Part shown: positions 4,987 through 5,856 of the stretch, one piece after another
Layout: each line of letters starts with the position of its first letter
Numbering within the stretch: the stretch's first letter is position 1
Position numbers and translations under genes: made by a program
Notes under the pieces: model-generated
The model's database searches: none
The model's input: the letters and a program-made list of their open reading frames with translations, nothing else
What the model was told of the DNA's origin: nothing
DNA from: an uncultured Clostridia bacterium
Lineage (GTDB): Bacteria > Bacillota > Clostridia > TANB77 > CAG-508
DNA: 5,856 bases
Assembly: GCA_934101145.1 (NCBI GenBank)
Contig: CAKOPZ010000031.1
Location: 1-5,856 of the forward strand
Direction of reading: 5' to 3'

Positions 4987-5658
4987 TTGGAAAAAAATAA
5001 AAAATTAGAAGAAAGAATAAATATTATAGAAAACGAAATAAGCAAAAGCAAAAGAAAAGACAGAATATTTATTATAATTATTGTATTATTGATATTAGTT
5101 TTACTTACATTGTGTTTACTAGGATATAAATTAGGAAAAATAGGTTATTCATCAATTAATACATCGGGAACGATAGAAAATGATATAGATTTAATAAGAA
5201 TCACAGATAATGATGGGTTTACATGGAAGAATAATGAATTGCAGGTTTTTAAAAATGCAAATTATAATGGAAAAAAAATTATAGCACCACATTCAAGTGG
5301 AATATATAAATTTTACGTGAAAAATGAAACTGAAAATAACATAGCATATAACATAAGATTAATTGATGAAATGAGCCATTTCGTAAATATGAAGTATAAA
5401 TTAAAAATAGATAATGTATATATATGTGGAAATACAAATAATTACGTTGAAATAGATAAATTGAATATAGATAATATTGTTTTAATGAAAGGTTCTACTA
5501 CATTATATAGTTTAGAATGGTATTGGGAAGACAATGATAAATTAGATACATATGTTGGAGGATTGAAAACAGATGAATATTATACTCTTAAATTTAACAT
5601 TCAAGCTACTAAGATTACAAATGAACAGAAGAGAATATCAAGTTTATTAAATAGCTGA
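4987..5658 (+). CDS. Membrane-anchored TasA-like paralogue with N-terminal coiled coil
   Basis: This 223-residue protein has three parts: a charged helix likely to form a coiled coil in the cytoplasm (about 1-25), a very hydrophobic membrane segment (27-46), and an extracellular domain of about 170 residues. The last resembles the 4215 product: IAPHSSG (99-105) aligns with IAPGTSG, the following strand FYVKNETENNIAYNIRL with its counterpart, and EWYWED (177-182) with QWRW. There is no TYAKY/ARVAKW cleavage motif, so it probably stays anchored and might act as an assembly or anchoring partner, comparable in role to TapA-like accessories (inference from context only). The start is TTG with AAAGGAG (4973-4979) 7 nt before it; no better in-frame ATG exists nearby. 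The next gene follows after 17 nt, so the two are co-transcribed. Confidence 0.75.
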   Translation: MEKNKKLEERINIIENEISKSKRKDRIFIIIIVLLILVLLTLCLLGYKLGKIGYSSINTSGTIENDIDLIRITDNDGFTWKNNELQVFKNANYNGKKIIAPHSSGIYKFYVKNETENNIAYNIRLIDEMSHFVNMKYKLKIDNVYICGNTNNYVEIDKLNIDNIVLMKGSTTLYSLEWYWEDNDKLDTYVGGLKTDEYYTLKFNIQATKITNEQKRISSLLNS

Positions 5659-5675
5659 AAAAGGAGAAATTGCAA

Positions 5676-5856
5676 ATGAAAAAAACAAAGTTTTTAATAT
5701 TAATTGGAATATTAGAATTATTAATTGTAATTATTGTGATTACATTTGAAGGAACATATGCAAAATATATTACATCAGGAAAAGGTAGTGACTCAGCAAG
5801 AGTTGCACGCTGGAATATTAATACAACTAATAATATAAAAGATTTATTTGCATCTT
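5676..5856 (+). CDS. Second TasA/camelysin-like secreted protein (partial, runs off the window)
   Basis: Sixty residues are visible. A Lys-rich start, hydrophobic residues about 6-24, then EGTYAKYITSG and SDSARVARW match the leader of the 4215 product (SGTYAKY, SDTARVAKW), so it is another likely substrate of the SipW-like peptidase. The ribosome site AAGGAG (5661-5666) lies 9 nt before the ATG. The distance to the previous gene is 17 nt. The mature domain is not in the window, so the exact subtype cannot be given. Confidence 0.8.
   Translation, partial: MKKTKFLILIGILELLIVIIVITFEGTYAKYITSGKGSDSARVARWNINTTNNIKDLFAS

Overview
The window is A+T-rich, uses the standard bacterial code (TGA is a stop, TGG is Trp) and carries Firmicutes-style signals: strong AAGGAG ribosome sites, TTG/GTG starts, sigma-A promoters and many U-run terminators. 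An uncultured gut-type Clostridia or related low-GC Firmicute fits best. This is inferred from style and gene families, not from a marker gene.

Left part (1-1577). The window opens inside the 3' end of a gene whose last codons and about 200 nt of 3' flank are nearly identical to those of the complete gene at 1578-2858. Next come a terminator, a 5'-decayed DUF4160 gene (337-603), a GNRA-loop terminator (728-760), and a short promoter-to-terminator unit (925-1262). That unit contains an 82-codon ORF with a 15-copy CA dinucleotide tract and two competing hairpins. A mostly non-coding stretch leads to the promoter at 1520-1548, preceded by three TTACA boxes spaced exactly 11 bp apart.

Centre (1578-3305). 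The 426-residue protein has a prepilin-like N-terminus and a C-terminal formylglycine-generating-enzyme/C-type-lectin-like (FGE/CLec) domain. Its last ~50 codons switch abruptly from A-rich codons to a G+C-rich stretch in which nearly every codon ends in C or T. This is the expected look of a diversity-generating retroelement (DGR) variable region. A conserved block of hairpins follows, matching the block at the window's left edge. No reverse transcriptase, accessory protein or template repeat is present, so if this is a DGR its machinery lies elsewhere. Three stem-loops in series close the unit. A 31-codon leftover of an IS30-type transposase start lies on the minus strand behind them.

Right part (3441-5856). 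A consensus promoter drives a SipW-like (ER/archaeal-type) signal peptidase. Three TasA/camelysin-like proteins follow: two secreted ones with SipW-type signal peptides (4215-4850 and 5676 to the window end) and, between them, a membrane-anchored relative with an N-terminal coiled coil (4987-5658). Together they look like an export-and-assembly operon for surface or extracellular-matrix fibres.

Overall this is a surface-display region: a putatively retro-diversified prepilin-like protein next to a SipW/TasA-like locus, with signs of duplication and decay on the left.
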